DNA of 64,000 bases from Streptomyces sp. DT2A-34 (GTDB lineage Bacteria; Actinomycetota; Actinomycetes; Streptomycetales; Streptomycetaceae), in contig NZ_JASTWJ010000001.1 in assembly GCF_030499515.1 (NCBI RefSeq), forward strand, positions 1,550,001-1,614,000, written 5' to 3'. A model generated the notes under the pieces. That model did no database searches, was not told where the DNA came from, and was given only the letters and a program-made list of their open reading frames with translations. Of this stretch, positions 26,243 through 36,302 are shown piece by piece; position 1 is the first letter of the stretch, and the number at the start of each line of letters is the position of its first letter. The translations under genes and the position numbers were made by a program.

Positions 26243-27909
26243 CGGAAGTCCTCCTCGCGGTACTCGGCGTCCGAGCCCGCGGCCGTGGCCTCGCGCAGCT
26301 CGATCCGGCGGATCTTGCCGGAGACGGTCTTGGGCAGCGGTGCGAACTCCAGGCGGCGCAGGCGCTTGTACGGCGCCAGGACCTCCCGTGAGTGCTCGAA
26401 GAGCACCTTGGCCGTGTCGGGCCCCGGCTCCCAGCCGTCGGCCAGGACGACGTACGCCTTGGGCACCGCGAGCCGCACCTCGTCCGGCGCGGGCACGACG
26501 GCCGCCTCGGCCACCGCCTCGTGCTCCAGCAGGGCGCTCTCCAGCTCGAACGGGGAGATCTTGTAGTCGGACGCCTTGAAGACGTCGTCCGCGCGCCCGA
26601 CGTAGGTGATGTATCCGTCGGCGTCCCGTGAACCGATGTCCCCGGTCCGGTAGTAGCCGCCGGCCATCGCCTCCGCCGTGCGGTCGGCGTCGCCGTGGTA
26701 GCCGGTCATCACGCCGACGGGGCGGGCGGAGAGGTCGAGGGCGATCTCGCCCTCGTCGGCGCCGGGCGCGCCGGAGACGGGGTCGAGGAGTTCGACGCGG
26801 AAGCCGGGGCTGGGGCGGCCCATGGAGCCGGTCTTCAGGGGCTGGCCGGGGCTGTTGGAGACCTGGACGGCGGTCTCGGTCTGGCCGAAGCCGTCGCGGA
26901 TGGTCACGCCCCAGACCTCGCGCACCCGCTCGATGACCTCGGGGTTGAGCGGCTCTCCGGCGGCGACGGCCTCGCGGGGCGGGGTGCGCAGGGCGCTCAG
27001 GTCGGCCTGGATGAGCATGCGCCAGACGGTCGGCGGGGCGCAGAAGGTGGTGACCCCGGCGCGGTCCATCTCCGCCATCAGGCGGGCCGCGTCGAAGCGC
27101 GTGTAGTTGTGGATGAAGACGGTCGCCTCCGCGCTCCACGGGGCGAAGAGGTTGGACCAGGCGTGCTTGGCCCAGCCGGGCGAGGAGATGTTCAGGTGCA
27201 CGTCGCCGGGCTTGAGGCCGATCCAGTACATGGTGGCCAGGTGCCCGATCGGGTACGAGGTGTGGGTGTGCTCGACCAGCTTGGGGCGGGCGGTGGTGCC
27301 GGAGGTGAAGTAGAGCATCAGCGGGTCGTCGGAGGCGGTCGACCCGTCGGGGACGAACTCGGCGGAGGCGGCGTACGCGTCCTCGTACGTCTGCCACCCC
27401 TCGCGCGCCCCGCCGACGGTGATGCGCGTGTAGCGGCCGGGCACCTCGTCGAACTTGCCGGTGTCCTCGGCCCGCACCAGCACATGGCGCACGCGTCCGC
27501 GCTCCACCCGGTCGCGCAGGTCGGCGGAGCCGAGCAGCGGGGTGGCCGGGACGACGACGGCACGCAGCTTCATCGCGGCGAGCGCGGTCTCCCACAGCTC
27601 GGCCTGGTTGCCGAGCATGACGAGGACGCGGTCCTCGGCACGGACGCCGCGCGCCCGCAGCCAGCCCGCGACGCGAGCGGACCGTTCGGCCATCTCGGCG
27701 AAGGACCGCCGGAGCTCGCTGCCGTCCTCCTCGACGATGTGCAGCGCGGTGCGGTCGTTTCCGTCCGCGATCACGTCGAACCAGTCGAGCGCCCAGTTGA
27801 ACCGCTCGGGCCGGGGCCAGGCGAAGCCCTCGTAGGCGGTGGCGTAGTCCTCGCGGTGGTCGAGCAGGAAGTCCCGCGCAGTGCGGAACAGCTCCGTCCC
27901 CGTCGTCAT
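26239..27909 (-). CDS. Acyl-CoA synthetase (AMP-binding, medium-chain/benzoate-like)
   Basis: This 556-residue ANL enzyme has [20 protein letters not shown] as the P-loop, then [21 protein letters not shown] typical of the medium-chain acyl-CoA synthetase/benzoate group, [11 protein letters not shown] (A5), [20 protein letters not shown] (A7) and [13 protein letters not shown] with the C-terminal lysine. Tandem placement with a second synthetase and a divergent GAF-LuxR regulator suggests a role in uptake of an aromatic or medium-chain acid. The substrate cannot be fixed from sequence. Confidence 0.88.
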   Translation of the reverse strand: MTTGTELFRTARDFLLDHREDYATAYEGFAWPRPERFNWALDWFDVIADGNDRTALHIVEEDGSELRRSFAEMAERSARVAGWLRARGVRAEDRVLVMLGNQAELWETALAAMKLRAVVVPATPLLGSADLRDRVERGRVRHVLVRAEDTGKFDEVPGRYTRITVGGAREGWQTYEDAYAASAEFVPDGSTASDDPLMLYFTSGTTARPKLVEHTHTSYPIGHLATMYWIGLKPGDVHLNISSPGWAKHAWSNLFAPWSAEATVFIHNYTRFDAARLMAEMDRAGVTTFCAPPTVWRMLIQADLSALRTPPREAVAAGEPLNPEVIERVREVWGVTIRDGFGQTETAVQVSNSPGQPLKTGSMGRPSPGFRVELLDPVSGAPGADEGEIALDLSARPVGVMTGYHGDADRTAEAMAGGYYRTGDIGSRDADGYITYVGRADDVFKASDYKISPFELESALLEHEAVAEAAVVPAPDEVRLAVPKAYVVLADGWEPGPDTAKVLFEHSREVLAPYKRLRRLEFAPLPKTVSGKIRRIELREATAAGSDAEYREEDFR

Positions 27910-27980
27910 CTGTCCTCCTGGTTACCGGACCTTGCCGGGCGGCTCTCTGTCATCGTGTAATCCGTGATGTGGGTCTCACT

Positions 27981-27996
27981 ACCCCCGAACGGGGGT
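27981..27996. promoter_or_regulatory. Palindrome in the synthetase-regulator divergent promoter
   Basis: ACCCCCGAACGGGGGT is a perfect 6-4-6 palindrome centred in the 123-bp gap between the acyl-CoA synthetase operon and the GAF-LuxR gene. It is a natural operator candidate for the regulator encoded to the right. It could instead be a chance GC palindrome. Confidence 0.5.
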
Positions 27997-28032
27997 GTGC
28001 GCTCAGGGAAGCCGCACTGAAAGGGCGAGTAC

Positions 28033-28878
28033 GTGGCAGTGGACGCGGCCGCATCTGTGGAGATAAGGGGCGCGCTGGCGCGCCTGCGCCGCTCGACCGG
28101 GCTCCCGGTCGCCTTCGGCGGCCTGGTGGAGTCCGGGCGCCCGCGCATGCGCATCAGCGAACTGAACGGCACGGCCACCGAGGCCCTGAGCAGAATCGCG
28201 GTGACCGCCGGCAACGGCCTGGGCGGCAAGGCGGTGGCCCTCGCCCGCCCCTGCGCGGTCACGGACTACTCCGCCTCACGGCAGATCAGCCACGAGTACG
28301 ACGCCGCCGTCGCCGCGGAAGGACTGCATTCGGTACTGGCGGTCCCGGTGGTCGTACGGCGCCGGGTGCGCGGTGTCCTGTACGGCGCCCTGCGCACGGC
28401 CCAGCCCTTGGGCGACCGCACGCTGACGGCGGCCGTGGAGGCGGCGCGGGACGTGGAGCAGTCGCTGGTGGTGCGGGACGAGGTGCGGGGGTTGCTGGAG
28501 GCGGCCCGGCCGGAGCCGGCGCGGCCGGAGGCGGCGCCGTCCGGGCGGGGCTCCGCGTGGGAGCAGGTCCGCGAGGCCCACGCGGCGCTGCGGGCCCTGG
28601 CCCCGCGCATCGGCGACCCCGCCCTGCGCGCGGAACTCCTCAAGGCCTGCGGCCTGCTGACGGAGGGGCCCACGCTGACCGGCGTCCAGCTGTCCCCCCG
28701 CGAACTGGATGTACTGGCGTGCGTGGCCGCCGGCTCGACGAACGCGGTCGCCGCCGAGCGGCTGGGGCTGCGGGCGGAGACGGTCAAGGGCTACCTGCGG
28801 TCGGCGATGCGGAAGCTGGGCACGCACACCCGCGGTGAGGCGGTGGTGGCGGCACGGCGGGCGGGGTTGCTGCCGTAG
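28033..28878 (+). CDS. GAF-domain LuxR-type transcriptional regulator
   Basis: This 281-residue protein has an N-terminal GAF-like sensor domain (about 10-150, with ITVTAGNGLGGKAVALARPC-type and YDAAVAAEGLHSVLAVPVVV features) and a C-terminal LuxR HTH (about 215-275: LSPRELDVLACVAAGSTNAV, then ERLGLRAETVKGYLRSAMRK). The start is GTG 28033. It is divergent from the two acyl-CoA synthetases and probably controls them in response to a small molecule bound by the GAF domain. Confidence 0.87.
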   Translation: MAVDAAASVEIRGALARLRRSTGLPVAFGGLVESGRPRMRISELNGTATEALSRIAVTAGNGLGGKAVALARPCAVTDYSASRQISHEYDAAVAAEGLHSVLAVPVVVRRRVRGVLYGALRTAQPLGDRTLTAAVEAARDVEQSLVVRDEVRGLLEAARPEPARPEAAPSGRGSAWEQVREAHAALRALAPRIGDPALRAELLKACGLLTEGPTLTGVQLSPRELDVLACVAAGSTNAVAAERLGLRAETVKGYLRSAMRKLGTHTRGEAVVAARRAGLLP

Positions 28879-28885
28879 GCCCCGG

Positions 28886-28957
28886 GGGGCCGTAGGACTG
28901 CGGGACCGAGGGGCCGTAGGACTGCGGGACCGGGGGGCCGTAGGACTGCGGGACCGC
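28886..28957 (+). repeat. Three 24-bp tandem repeats after the LuxR gene
   Basis: A 24-bp unit containing GGCCGTAGGACTGCGGGACC is repeated three times without gaps just after the stop of the GAF-LuxR gene; the end of the gene itself (GCTGCCGTAGG) is a partial unit. The period is a multiple of three, so it could once have been coding. The remaining bases to 29122 hold the promoter region of the next gene, with no supported gene. Confidence 0.8.
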
Positions 28958-29122
28958 AGGTCGCACCCTCGGCGGCGCCGGTCTGGACACCTCTCATTCA
29001 TTCCGCCGAGCTTTGAATTTCCCCATGCTCCTCGGCTGTTATTTGCCTCACCATGTCTTCGGTCCGGATTTCAAAGATCCGTTGCCTAATATTGGCCCGA
29101 ACACGACACACGGAGGGGAGCG

Positions 29123-31942
29123 GTGACCGTGCGACGGGACTTCAAGGAGCCTGCGAGATGCCGCCCCGACCAGGTCATCGGCAGGGAGGAGCTGTTCAGC
29201 ACGGCGCGTGAGCAGCTCGGGCGGGGCGGCAGCGTGCTGCTTCACGGGCCTGCCGGAATTGGGAAGTCGACGGTCCTGCGGGCATTGGCCGGGGAATACG
29301 GCGGGGCGGCACGCACCGTGTTGCGCTGCTCGCCCACGGAGTCCGAATCCCATCTCCCCTTCCTCGCCCTGGCCGACCTCCTCGGCCTGGTCCTGGACGA
29401 GGTGTCCGAGCGGCTCCCCACCGCCCAGCGCATCGCCCTGGAGTCGGCGCTCACCGGCCGCGGCGAATCCACCCTCCAGCGCGACGGCCTCGCCCTGCGG
29501 CTGGCCGTACTGTCCACCCTGCGCGCCCTCGCCGACACCGGCCCCGTCCTCGTCGTCGCCGACGACCTCCAGTGGCTCGACCCGGCCAGCGCCGAACTCC
29601 TCGGCTTCGCCGCCCGCCGCCTCGGCGACACCCCGGTGCGGATGCTGTGCGCGGTACGGACCGACGGCCAGGAGTACGACCGCCATCTACGCGCGTCCCC
29701 GCCGGACACCCTCGCGGTACGGCTGGGGCCCCTCTCCAGCGCCCAGATGTCCGCCCTGCTCGACCACCGCGGCTACACCGGCCTGCCCCGCTCCACGGTC
29801 CGGGACATCCACCGCACCAGCGGCGGCAACGCCCTGTTCGCCCTCGAACTGGGCCGCGCCCTCGCCGAGAACCCCACCCCGCCCCGCCCCGGCGAGCCCC
29901 TGCCGGTGCCCACCTCGCTGCGCGCCCTGGTGCTGAACCGCCTGGAGATGCTGTCGGAGGAGGCCCGCCGCACCCTCCTCGTCGCGAGCGCGGGCGCCCG
30001 CCCCACGCTGGCCCTGCTGCACGCGGCCGGCCGGGACAACGCCGAGGCCGAGACCGCCCAGGCCGCCGAACTCGGGCTGCTGGCGACCGAGCCCGAGGGT
30101 CCCGCCGTACGGTTCGCGCACCCGATGATCTCCGCCGCGCTCTACGCGGAGGCGCCCGCGCAGGAGCGCCGCGCCGCGCACGCCGCGCTGTCCACGGCGG
30201 CGTCCGACCCGATCGAGCGCGCCCGGCATCTGGCGCTCGCGACCACCGGCACCGACCCGGAGGTCGCGGCCCGCCTCGCCGAGGCCGCCGCCCTGGCCCG
30301 GGACCGGGGAGCGCCGTCGGTGGCCGCGCAGCTCTCCCTGCTCGCCGCCCGGCACACCCCGGCGGACGGTCCGCGGAGCCCGGAGGTACTGCGGCTGGAG
30401 GCCGCCGAGGACGCGATCACCGCCGGCGAGCTGGATCTCGCCCGGGACATCGCCCGGGAGGTGCTCACCCGGGCGACCGTGCCCGCGGACCGGGTGCGGG
30501 CCTGGATCGCGGTGATCGAGACGGCCGGCCATGCCATGGCGGAGGTCGACGCGATCTTCCCGCAGGCCCTGGCCGACGCGGGTGAGGACCCGAAGCTGCT
30601 CGCCCTGGTCCACTACCAGCTGACGTGGCGCGCCCTGCTCGTGGAGGGCGACTTCGACGAGGCCCGGGGGGAGGCCGCGTACGTGGCAGAGCTGGCCGCG
30701 CGGGCCGGCGACCGGTACACCGAGCTGATGGCGCTCGCCTTCCAGGCCCAGATCGAGACCCTCATGGGCCATGCGGACGCCCCCGCGACCATTCGACGGG
30801 CGCTGGAGGAACCCCAGGACCCGAGGGTGGCCTGCCATCACAACGGGGCCGGTTACTCCCGCTTCCGCTGGCTGATCATGAGCGACCAGCTGCCCGAGGC
30901 CCGCGCGACGGTCACCGCGCTGCTGCGCGAGGTGCGCCGGCAGGGCTGGGTGGAGAGCGAGGTGCACTTCCTGCGCGGAGTCGCGGAGACCGAACTGCAC
31001 TCCGGGCACTGCGGGCGCGCCCTCGACCTGGCCCGCGAGAGCCTGCGCCTCGCCCGGGACACCGGGATCGGCGAGGTGGCCTCCGCCGTGCTGACCTCGC
31101 TCGCTGAGGCCGCGGGCGGCGAGGTGGACCGGGCGCTGGCACTGGCCCGGGAGGCCATGGAGCACGCCGAGGAGGACGGCGACCAGATGTACGTCTCCCG
31201 CGCCCTGGCCGCTCTCGGCCACGCCCAGCTGGTGGCCGGTGACGTGGAGGCGGCGGTGCGTTCGCTGCGCCGGGTGCGCGAGGTGGAGCAGAGCCTCGGC
31301 ATCACCGACCCGGCGCGCGGCCGCTGGCACGGCGACCTGGCCGAGGCCCTGGTGCGCAGCGGCGAGTTCGCGGAGGCGCAGGACGTCATCGACGTCACGC
31401 GCGAGCAGGCACTGCGGCTGGACCGCGAGAGCGTACGGGCCGTCCTCGACCGGGCCGAGGCGCTGATCCGCGCGGCACAGGGCGAACAGGACGCCGCCCT
31501 CGCCCAGTTGACGTCGGCACAGGACCGGCTCGGCAAGCTGGGCTACGGCCTGGAGGAGGCCCGGGCCGCCTTCGCGCTGGCGCAGCTGCGCACCGGAACG
31601 CCGGGTCCCACGTCGTACGACGAGCCGGCCCGGCTGTTCCGCCGCTGCCGGGCGCTGCCCTGGCTGCGGCAGGTCGAGGCGGCGGCCGCCGCGCGGCCCG
31701 TGGAGGTGGCCCCCACCCCCGCCTCCACGTCTGACGGCCTTGAGGGCCTGGACGGGCTCGCCTCGATGGAGCGTCAGGTCGCCGCGCTCGTCATGGAGGG
31801 CGCGACCAACCGGGAGATCGCCGCGCGCCTGTTCATCAGCGTCAAAACGGTCGAAGCGACACTTACCCGCGTTTACCGCAAGCTGGGGATCCGATCGCGG
31901 GTCGACATCGTCAGACTGGCGGCGGGGCGGCGTACGAAGTGA
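29123..31942 (+). CDS. Large ATP-binding LuxR-family regulator (LAL)
   Basis: This 939-residue protein has an N-terminal AAA-type ATPase domain: Walker A GPAGIGKST (42-50) and Walker B VLVVADDLQWLDPA (about 143-156). The middle is made of TPR-like helical repeats (about 380-830), and a LuxR HTH closes the C-terminus (LASMERQVAALVMEGATNRE, then IAARLFISVKTVEATLTRVY). The start is GTG 29123 with CGGAGGGG upstream. LAL regulators activate genes in response to an inducer bound in the middle region. Its targets are not visible; the secreted protease follows on the same strand 270 bp later. Confidence 0.92.
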   Translation: MTVRRDFKEPARCRPDQVIGREELFSTAREQLGRGGSVLLHGPAGIGKSTVLRALAGEYGGAARTVLRCSPTESESHLPFLALADLLGLVLDEVSERLPTAQRIALESALTGRGESTLQRDGLALRLAVLSTLRALADTGPVLVVADDLQWLDPASAELLGFAARRLGDTPVRMLCAVRTDGQEYDRHLRASPPDTLAVRLGPLSSAQMSALLDHRGYTGLPRSTVRDIHRTSGGNALFALELGRALAENPTPPRPGEPLPVPTSLRALVLNRLEMLSEEARRTLLVASAGARPTLALLHAAGRDNAEAETAQAAELGLLATEPEGPAVRFAHPMISAALYAEAPAQERRAAHAALSTAASDPIERARHLALATTGTDPEVAARLAEAAALARDRGAPSVAAQLSLLAARHTPADGPRSPEVLRLEAAEDAITAGELDLARDIAREVLTRATVPADRVRAWIAVIETAGHAMAEVDAIFPQALADAGEDPKLLALVHYQLTWRALLVEGDFDEARGEAAYVAELAARAGDRYTELMALAFQAQIETLMGHADAPATIRRALEEPQDPRVACHHNGAGYSRFRWLIMSDQLPEARATVTALLREVRRQGWVESEVHFLRGVAETELHSGHCGRALDLARESLRLARDTGIGEVASAVLTSLAEAAGGEVDRALALAREAMEHAEEDGDQMYVSRALAALGHAQLVAGDVEAAVRSLRRVREVEQSLGITDPARGRWHGDLAEALVRSGEFAEAQDVIDVTREQALRLDRESVRAVLDRAEALIRAAQGEQDAALAQLTSAQDRLGKLGYGLEEARAAFALAQLRTGTPGPTSYDEPARLFRRCRALPWLRQVEAAAAARPVEVAPTPASTSDGLEGLDGLASMERQVAALVMEGATNREIAARLFISVKTVEATLTRVYRKLGIRSRVDIVRLAAGRRTK

Positions 31943-32211
31943 GGTCGGGCCGCCGTACGAAGTGAGGTTCGGGGCGCCGCCTGACGTGAGTTCACCCGTC
32001 TTTGTCGGTCCGTGCAGGTTTAGCCGGACACGACCGAGGGTTTTCCCTGCCCAACTCCCTTAGGGGGTTCCCTCATTGGGAAGGGGAACTTCCGGGACCT
32101 ACCTTGTGGATGTGCCGCTCGCCGGGCACACGGGGGTCGGTCCCGCGACCCCCGTGCACAACCCCCCACACCCGCGCGTCCCCCCACCGGCAACACCCAA
32201 TGAGGAGACTC

Positions 32212-33000
32212 ATGTTCGGGCTCACCCGTGCCAGAAAGACCGCCGTCGTCGCGGCGACCGCTGCCGCCGCCGCGACCGCACTGCTCAGCGCCCCCACCGC
32301 TGAGGCCGCGTCGACGCGCATCGTGGGCGGTACGACGACCACGACGACCGCGTACCCCTTCATCATGCAGATCACGGACGCCTCGCAGAGCCAGTTCTGC
32401 GGTGGCACGCTCGTCTCCGCGACCAAGGTCGTCACCGCCGCCCACTGCATGGTCGGCGAGACCACCAGCAGCGTCCGGGTCGTCGGCGGCCGCACCTACC
32501 GCAACGGCACGAACGGCACGGTCAGCCGCGTCAGCGACATCTGGGTCCACCCGGACTACACGGACGCCACCGACGGCAACGACGTGGCCGTGCTGACCCT
32601 GTCGACCTCGATGCCGTACACGACGGCCTCGTACGTCGACCCCTCGGACACCGGCGTGTACGCGGCCGGCACCACCGCCCGCATCGTCGGCTGGGGCACC
32701 ACCTCCTCGGGCGGCAGCTCCTCCAACCAGCTGCGGACGGCGACCGTGCCGACCGTCTCCGACTCCAGCTGCGCGAGCTCCTACGGTTCGGACTTCGTCG
32801 CGTCCGACATGGTCTGCGCCGGATACACCTCCGGCGGCGTTGACACCTGCCAGGGCGACAGCGGCGGTCCCCTGCTCATCGGGGGCGTCCTGGCAGGGAT
32901 AGTTTCCTGGGGCGAAGGCTGCGCCCAGGCCGGTTACCCGGGTGTCTACACCCGGCTGACCACCTTCTCGGACGAGGTGACCGAACAGGTCGAGTCGTAA
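32212..33000 (+). CDS. Secreted trypsin-like serine protease
   Basis: The 262-residue precursor starts at ATG 32212 behind GAGGAG. It has a signal peptide (KTAVVAATAAAAATALLSAP, cut near TAEAA), then a short pro-region before the mature N-terminus at Ile37 (R-IVGG). The triad is His78 (TAAHC), Asp124 (GNDVAVLTL) and Ser217 (CQGDSGGP). Asp211, six residues before the Ser, sets Arg/Lys specificity. This is the S1A trypsin of Streptomyces (compare SprT and its relatives). A strong terminator follows at 33051. Confidence 0.94.
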   Translation: MFGLTRARKTAVVAATAAAAATALLSAPTAEAASTRIVGGTTTTTTAYPFIMQITDASQSQFCGGTLVSATKVVTAAHCMVGETTSSVRVVGGRTYRNGTNGTVSRVSDIWVHPDYTDATDGNDVAVLTLSTSMPYTTASYVDPSDTGVYAAGTTARIVGWGTTSSGGSSSNQLRTATVPTVSDSSCASSYGSDFVASDMVCAGYTSGGVDTCQGDSGGPLLIGGVLAGIVSWGEGCAQAGYPGVYTRLTTFSDEVTEQVES

Positions 33001-33050
33001 CCGGGAACGGCACCCAGAAGGTCTCCTGAGCACACCTCAGGTACAAGACC

Positions 33051-33093
33051 AGGGGGCGTTGCGGGCCTCCACGAGCGGCCCGCAACGCCCCCT
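33051..33093 (+). terminator. Terminator of the trypsin gene
   Basis: A perfect 17-bp stem (AGGGGGCGTTGCGGGCC and its complement) with a 9-base loop lies 50 bp after the protease stop. There is no T-tract, as is normal for Streptomyces hairpin terminators. Confidence 0.85.
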
Positions 33094-33171
33094 ATCCATG
33101 TCCGGCATCCCGCAGGCGTGTCCGTTGTCAGTGGCGCCTGTTTGAATGGCGGCCGGATGGGGGTGATGGGC

Positions 33172-33819
33172 ATGGTGTCCACGGACCGTTTGCTCGCCTT
33201 CGCGGCGATGTCGGTGTTGGTGATCGTGATTCCGGGGCCGAGCGTCCTGTTCGTCATCGGCCGCGCCCTGGCGCACGGCCGCCGTACGGCCGTGGCGACC
33301 GCCCTGGGCAATGTCTTCGGCTCGTATCTGCTGGTGGTCGCCGTCGCGGTGGGCATCGGCTCGCTGGTCGAGCGGTCCGTGGCGATCCATCTGACGGTGA
33401 AGCTGGCCGGTGCGGCCTACCTGGTCTATCTGGGCGTGCAGGCGTTCCGGCACCGCAAGAAGCTGAGGGCGGCGGCGATACAGGCCCAGCCGACGGAAGC
33501 CTCACGCGGTGATCTGCGGACGGTCCTCGACGGCGCCCTCGTAGGTGTCACCAACCCGAAGGGCGTGGTGTTCTTCGCGGCTGTACTCCCCCAGTTCGTG
33601 GATCACTCGGCGGGCCATGTCGCACTGCAGATGCTCTTGTTGGGCCTGGTCCCCATCACCATCGGCATGGTCACGGACACGCTGTGGGGCCTGACCGCGT
33701 CGGCGGCCCGCTCCTGGTTCGCCGGCTCCGACCGCCGGCTGTCGCTGATAGGCGGGGCGGGCGGGTGCACGATGATCGGGCTCGGGGTGACGGTCGCGGT
33801 GACGGGTCGGGCGGACTGA
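33172..33819 (+). CDS. LysE-family amino acid exporter
   Basis: This protein of about 215 residues has six membrane helices. The RhtB/LysE signature IVIPGPSVLFVIGRALAHGR lies in helix 1, GNVFGSYLLVVAVAVGIGSL in helix 2 and NPKGVVFFAAVLPQFV in helix 4. It exports amino acids or related solutes. ATG 33157, 33166 and 33172 are all in frame; 33172 gives the usual start MVSTDRLLAFA and is chosen. It ends 17 bp before the convergent AlkZ-like gene. Confidence 0.87.
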   Translation: MVSTDRLLAFAAMSVLVIVIPGPSVLFVIGRALAHGRRTAVATALGNVFGSYLLVVAVAVGIGSLVERSVAIHLTVKLAGAAYLVYLGVQAFRHRKKLRAAAIQAQPTEASRGDLRTVLDGALVGVTNPKGVVFFAAVLPQFVDHSAGHVALQMLLLGLVPITIGMVTDTLWGLTASAARSWFAGSDRRLSLIGGAGGCTMIGLGVTVAVTGRAD

Positions 33820-33835
33820 CGACTGGGTTGATCGC

Positions 33836-34990
33836 CTAGGGGATGACGGTCCCGAAGCGGATGTCGTACGACGCGTCCGGATGCATCACGCGCAGCATCC
33901 GCTCCGCCTCCTGCCTCACCTCCCCGCGCTGGGCCTTGGTGAGCTCGGTGAACTCCTCGATGACGAGGGAGTCGCCGAGGATCCGCCACACGCCGACGAG
34001 GAAGCCGTCGACGAGAAGGGGGCAGTAGACCGTGTTCGCCTGCCAGGTGCGGCCACGGTTGGCGGGCGGAATCACCCGGGTGCGGTCGGCGTGGGAGAGG
34101 AGGAGGTTGTCGAACTCGGGCAGGAAGCGGGGCGGCGCAGCCGTCTCCGGGTCCGGGCGCGGGGCGTCGGGGAGGTCGAAGAGTTCGACGCCGCCTTCGT
34201 CCCGGAAGGTGACCAGCTCGGGGCGGAGCCGTTCGAAGACGGGACGCATCCGGGTCAGCCCGGACCAGGTCTGCATGTCCTTCACGGAGGCCGGACCGAA
34301 GGCGGCCAGGTAGCGCAGGACCGTGGCGTCCGGGGAGGCGGCCGGCTCGGCGGGGCGGCCCAGCCAGTGTTCGGCGGTGGTGAGGCAGACCTGGGCGCTG
34401 CGGCCCCACAGTCCACGCGGGGTGACCTGGACGAGGGGCAGCGTGCAGCGGGCGGCGACGGCCAGGGACTGCGGGTCGGCGTCCGGCCACTCGGCGCTGA
34501 GGGCCTCGCGCAGCTGCTTCATGGTGCGTGGCTCGGCCTCGACGAGGTCACGGGCGAGTACGGCGAGCCGGTCCAGGTCGACGCCGACGAGGCCCTTGCG
34601 GAAGTAGTTGATCTCGCGGTCCCGGGCGGGCTGCACCAGCGGACGCAGGGTGAGACTGTCGTCGGCGGTGTGCAGGTGGATGGTCGAGCGCATGGTGACG
34701 ATACGCACGGCGGCACGGTCGGCGAGCAGCCCGGACAGCTCCTCGGGCGTGAAGCCGTCGAGGCGGGCGGCGAGCGCGTAGTACGGCGGCTTGACCTCCT
34801 GGGCCTGCAGGCCGACCAGATGCTCTACGGCCGCCGACGCGGACAGCGGTGAGCGGCGCAGCAGCAGCTGCCGGTCGAGGGTGGCACGGTTGAGGGCGCG
34901 GGTGCTGAGCACGGGGCCGGGCGCGGTCGTCGTCGCCTGTTTCGTACTGCGCTTGGTCGTGGTCCGCTTGCTCGTCGTCCGCTTCGTCAT
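33836..34990 (-). CDS. AlkZ-like winged-helix DNA glycosylase
   Basis: This 384-residue protein starts at ATG 34990. Residues 1-25 are a Lys/Thr/Arg repeat tail. The rest matches the HTH_42/AlkZ family of three tandem winged helices: LVGLQAQEVKPPYYALAARL carries the Q-x-Q motif (Gln62, Gln64) used in catalysis by AlkZ-type glycosylases, then RSTIHLHTADDS and PLLVDGFLVGVWR near the end. AlkZ family members unhook interstrand crosslinks or remove alkylated bases. A role in DNA repair or self-protection is likely. It is convergent with the LysE gene and divergent from CorA. Confidence 0.8.
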   Translation of the reverse strand: MTKRTTSKRTTTKRSTKQATTTAPGPVLSTRALNRATLDRQLLLRRSPLSASAAVEHLVGLQAQEVKPPYYALAARLDGFTPEELSGLLADRAAVRIVTMRSTIHLHTADDSLTLRPLVQPARDREINYFRKGLVGVDLDRLAVLARDLVEAEPRTMKQLREALSAEWPDADPQSLAVAARCTLPLVQVTPRGLWGRSAQVCLTTAEHWLGRPAEPAASPDATVLRYLAAFGPASVKDMQTWSGLTRMRPVFERLRPELVTFRDEGGVELFDLPDAPRPDPETAAPPRFLPEFDNLLLSHADRTRVIPPANRGRTWQANTVYCPLLVDGFLVGVWRILGDSLVIEEFTELTKAQRGEVRQEAERMLRVMHPDASYDIRFGTVIP

Positions 34991-35141
34991 GCTCCGCACG
35001 CTAGCGAGGCTTGCGGACACCTTCAGTCCGCAACTCTCACCGAATCCGGGATCGGCTCGCCCCACCCATGTCATTCGCCCCGTATATCCTGCTCCGTGAT
35101 CACGCACACGCACTCGTCGTCCCCATCGGGAGGCAGCCGCA

Positions 35142-36302
35142 GTGTCCGAGCGACGCGCACGCCCCGCCTCGAAGAACCCCATGAAGTCCGTGTGGCGCCG
35201 AGCCCTCACTCCTCCACAGCCACCGGAGCCACCGGCCACGACGCCTCCGGCGCGTTCTACGGCTCTCGACTCCTCCGAGGTGGCGAGCGTCGTGGAGGCG
35301 GCGCTGTACCAGGACGGCGTCCGGGTCTCCTCCCCCGCCACCCTCGCCGAGACCTACCGCGAGCTGCGCGACCAGCCGTCCGGCATGGCCTGGATCGGCC
35401 TGGCCCGCCCCACTGAGGCCGAACTCCTCTCCCTGGCCGCGGAGTTCGACCTGCACCCGCTCGCGGTCGAGGACGCGATGGAGGCGCACCAGCGGCCCAA
35501 GCTGGAGCGCTACGGCGACACGCTCTTCGTGGTCCTGCGCGCCGCCCGCTACCTGGACGCGCCCGAGGAGGTCGACTTCGGCGAACTGCACGTGTTCGTC
35601 GGCCCCGACTTCGTGATCACGGTCCGCCACGGCGCGGCCCCCGACCTGTCGGCGGTGCGCCAACGTATGGAGGAGTCTCCGGAGCTGCTCAAACTCGGCC
35701 CGGAAGCGGTGCTCTACGCGATACTGGACGCGGTGGTCGACGGCTACGAACCGGTCGTGGTGGGCGTCCAGAACGACATCGACGAGATCGAGACCGAGGT
35801 CTTCCGCGGCGACCCCGAGGTCTCCCGCCGTATCTACGAACTCTCCCGGGAAATGGTCGAGTTCCAGCGCGCCACCCGCCCTCTGGTCGGCATGCTGCAC
35901 GGCCTGATGGCCGGTTTCTCCAAATACGGCACGGACGAGGAACTACAGCGCTACCTCCGCGACGTCGCCGACCACGTGACCCACACCAGCGAACGCGTCG
36001 ACGGCTTCCGCCAGGCCCTCACCGAGATCCTCACGGTGAACACGACGCTGGTCACGCAGCAACAGAACGCGGAGATGCGGGCGTTGGCGGAGGCGGGGTT
36101 CGAGCAGAACGAGGAGATCAAGAAGATCTCTTCTTGGGCGGCGATCCTGTTCGCGCCGACGCTGGTCGGGACGATCTACGGGATGAACTTCAAGCACATG
36201 CCGGAGTTGCACTGGGTGCTCGGATACCCCTTCGCGATCGCCCTGATGGGGATCGTATGCACCAGTTTGTACGTCATCTTCAAGCGGCGGGACTGGCTCT
36301 GA
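35142..36302 (+). CDS. corA: Magnesium/cobalt transporter CorA
   Basis: This 386-residue CorA-type channel has a soluble alpha/beta funnel (about 60-300), two C-terminal membrane helices and the ion-filter GMN at 347-349 (TIYGMNFKHMPELHW), ending in the basic FKRRDWL. The long stalk helix (VTHTSERVDGFRQALTEILT) precedes. It moves Mg2+, Ni2+ or Co2+ through the membrane as a pentamer. GTG 35142 with GGGAGG upstream is the start. Confidence 0.93.
   Translation: MSERRARPASKNPMKSVWRRALTPPQPPEPPATTPPARSTALDSSEVASVVEAALYQDGVRVSSPATLAETYRELRDQPSGMAWIGLARPTEAELLSLAAEFDLHPLAVEDAMEAHQRPKLERYGDTLFVVLRAARYLDAPEEVDFGELHVFVGPDFVITVRHGAAPDLSAVRQRMEESPELLKLGPEAVLYAILDAVVDGYEPVVVGVQNDIDEIETEVFRGDPEVSRRIYELSREMVEFQRATRPLVGMLHGLMAGFSKYGTDEELQRYLRDVADHVTHTSERVDGFRQALTEILTVNTTLVTQQQNAEMRALAEAGFEQNEEIKKISSWAAILFAPTLVGTIYGMNFKHMPELHWVLGYPFAIALMGIVCTSLYVIFKRRDWL

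Noticed and set aside
24644..27595. A 983-codon open frame covering both acyl-CoA synthetases as a single fusion
   Set aside because: The first half is an arginine-rich shadow of the 26239-27909 gene in another frame; only the part from GTG 26242 carries family motifs.
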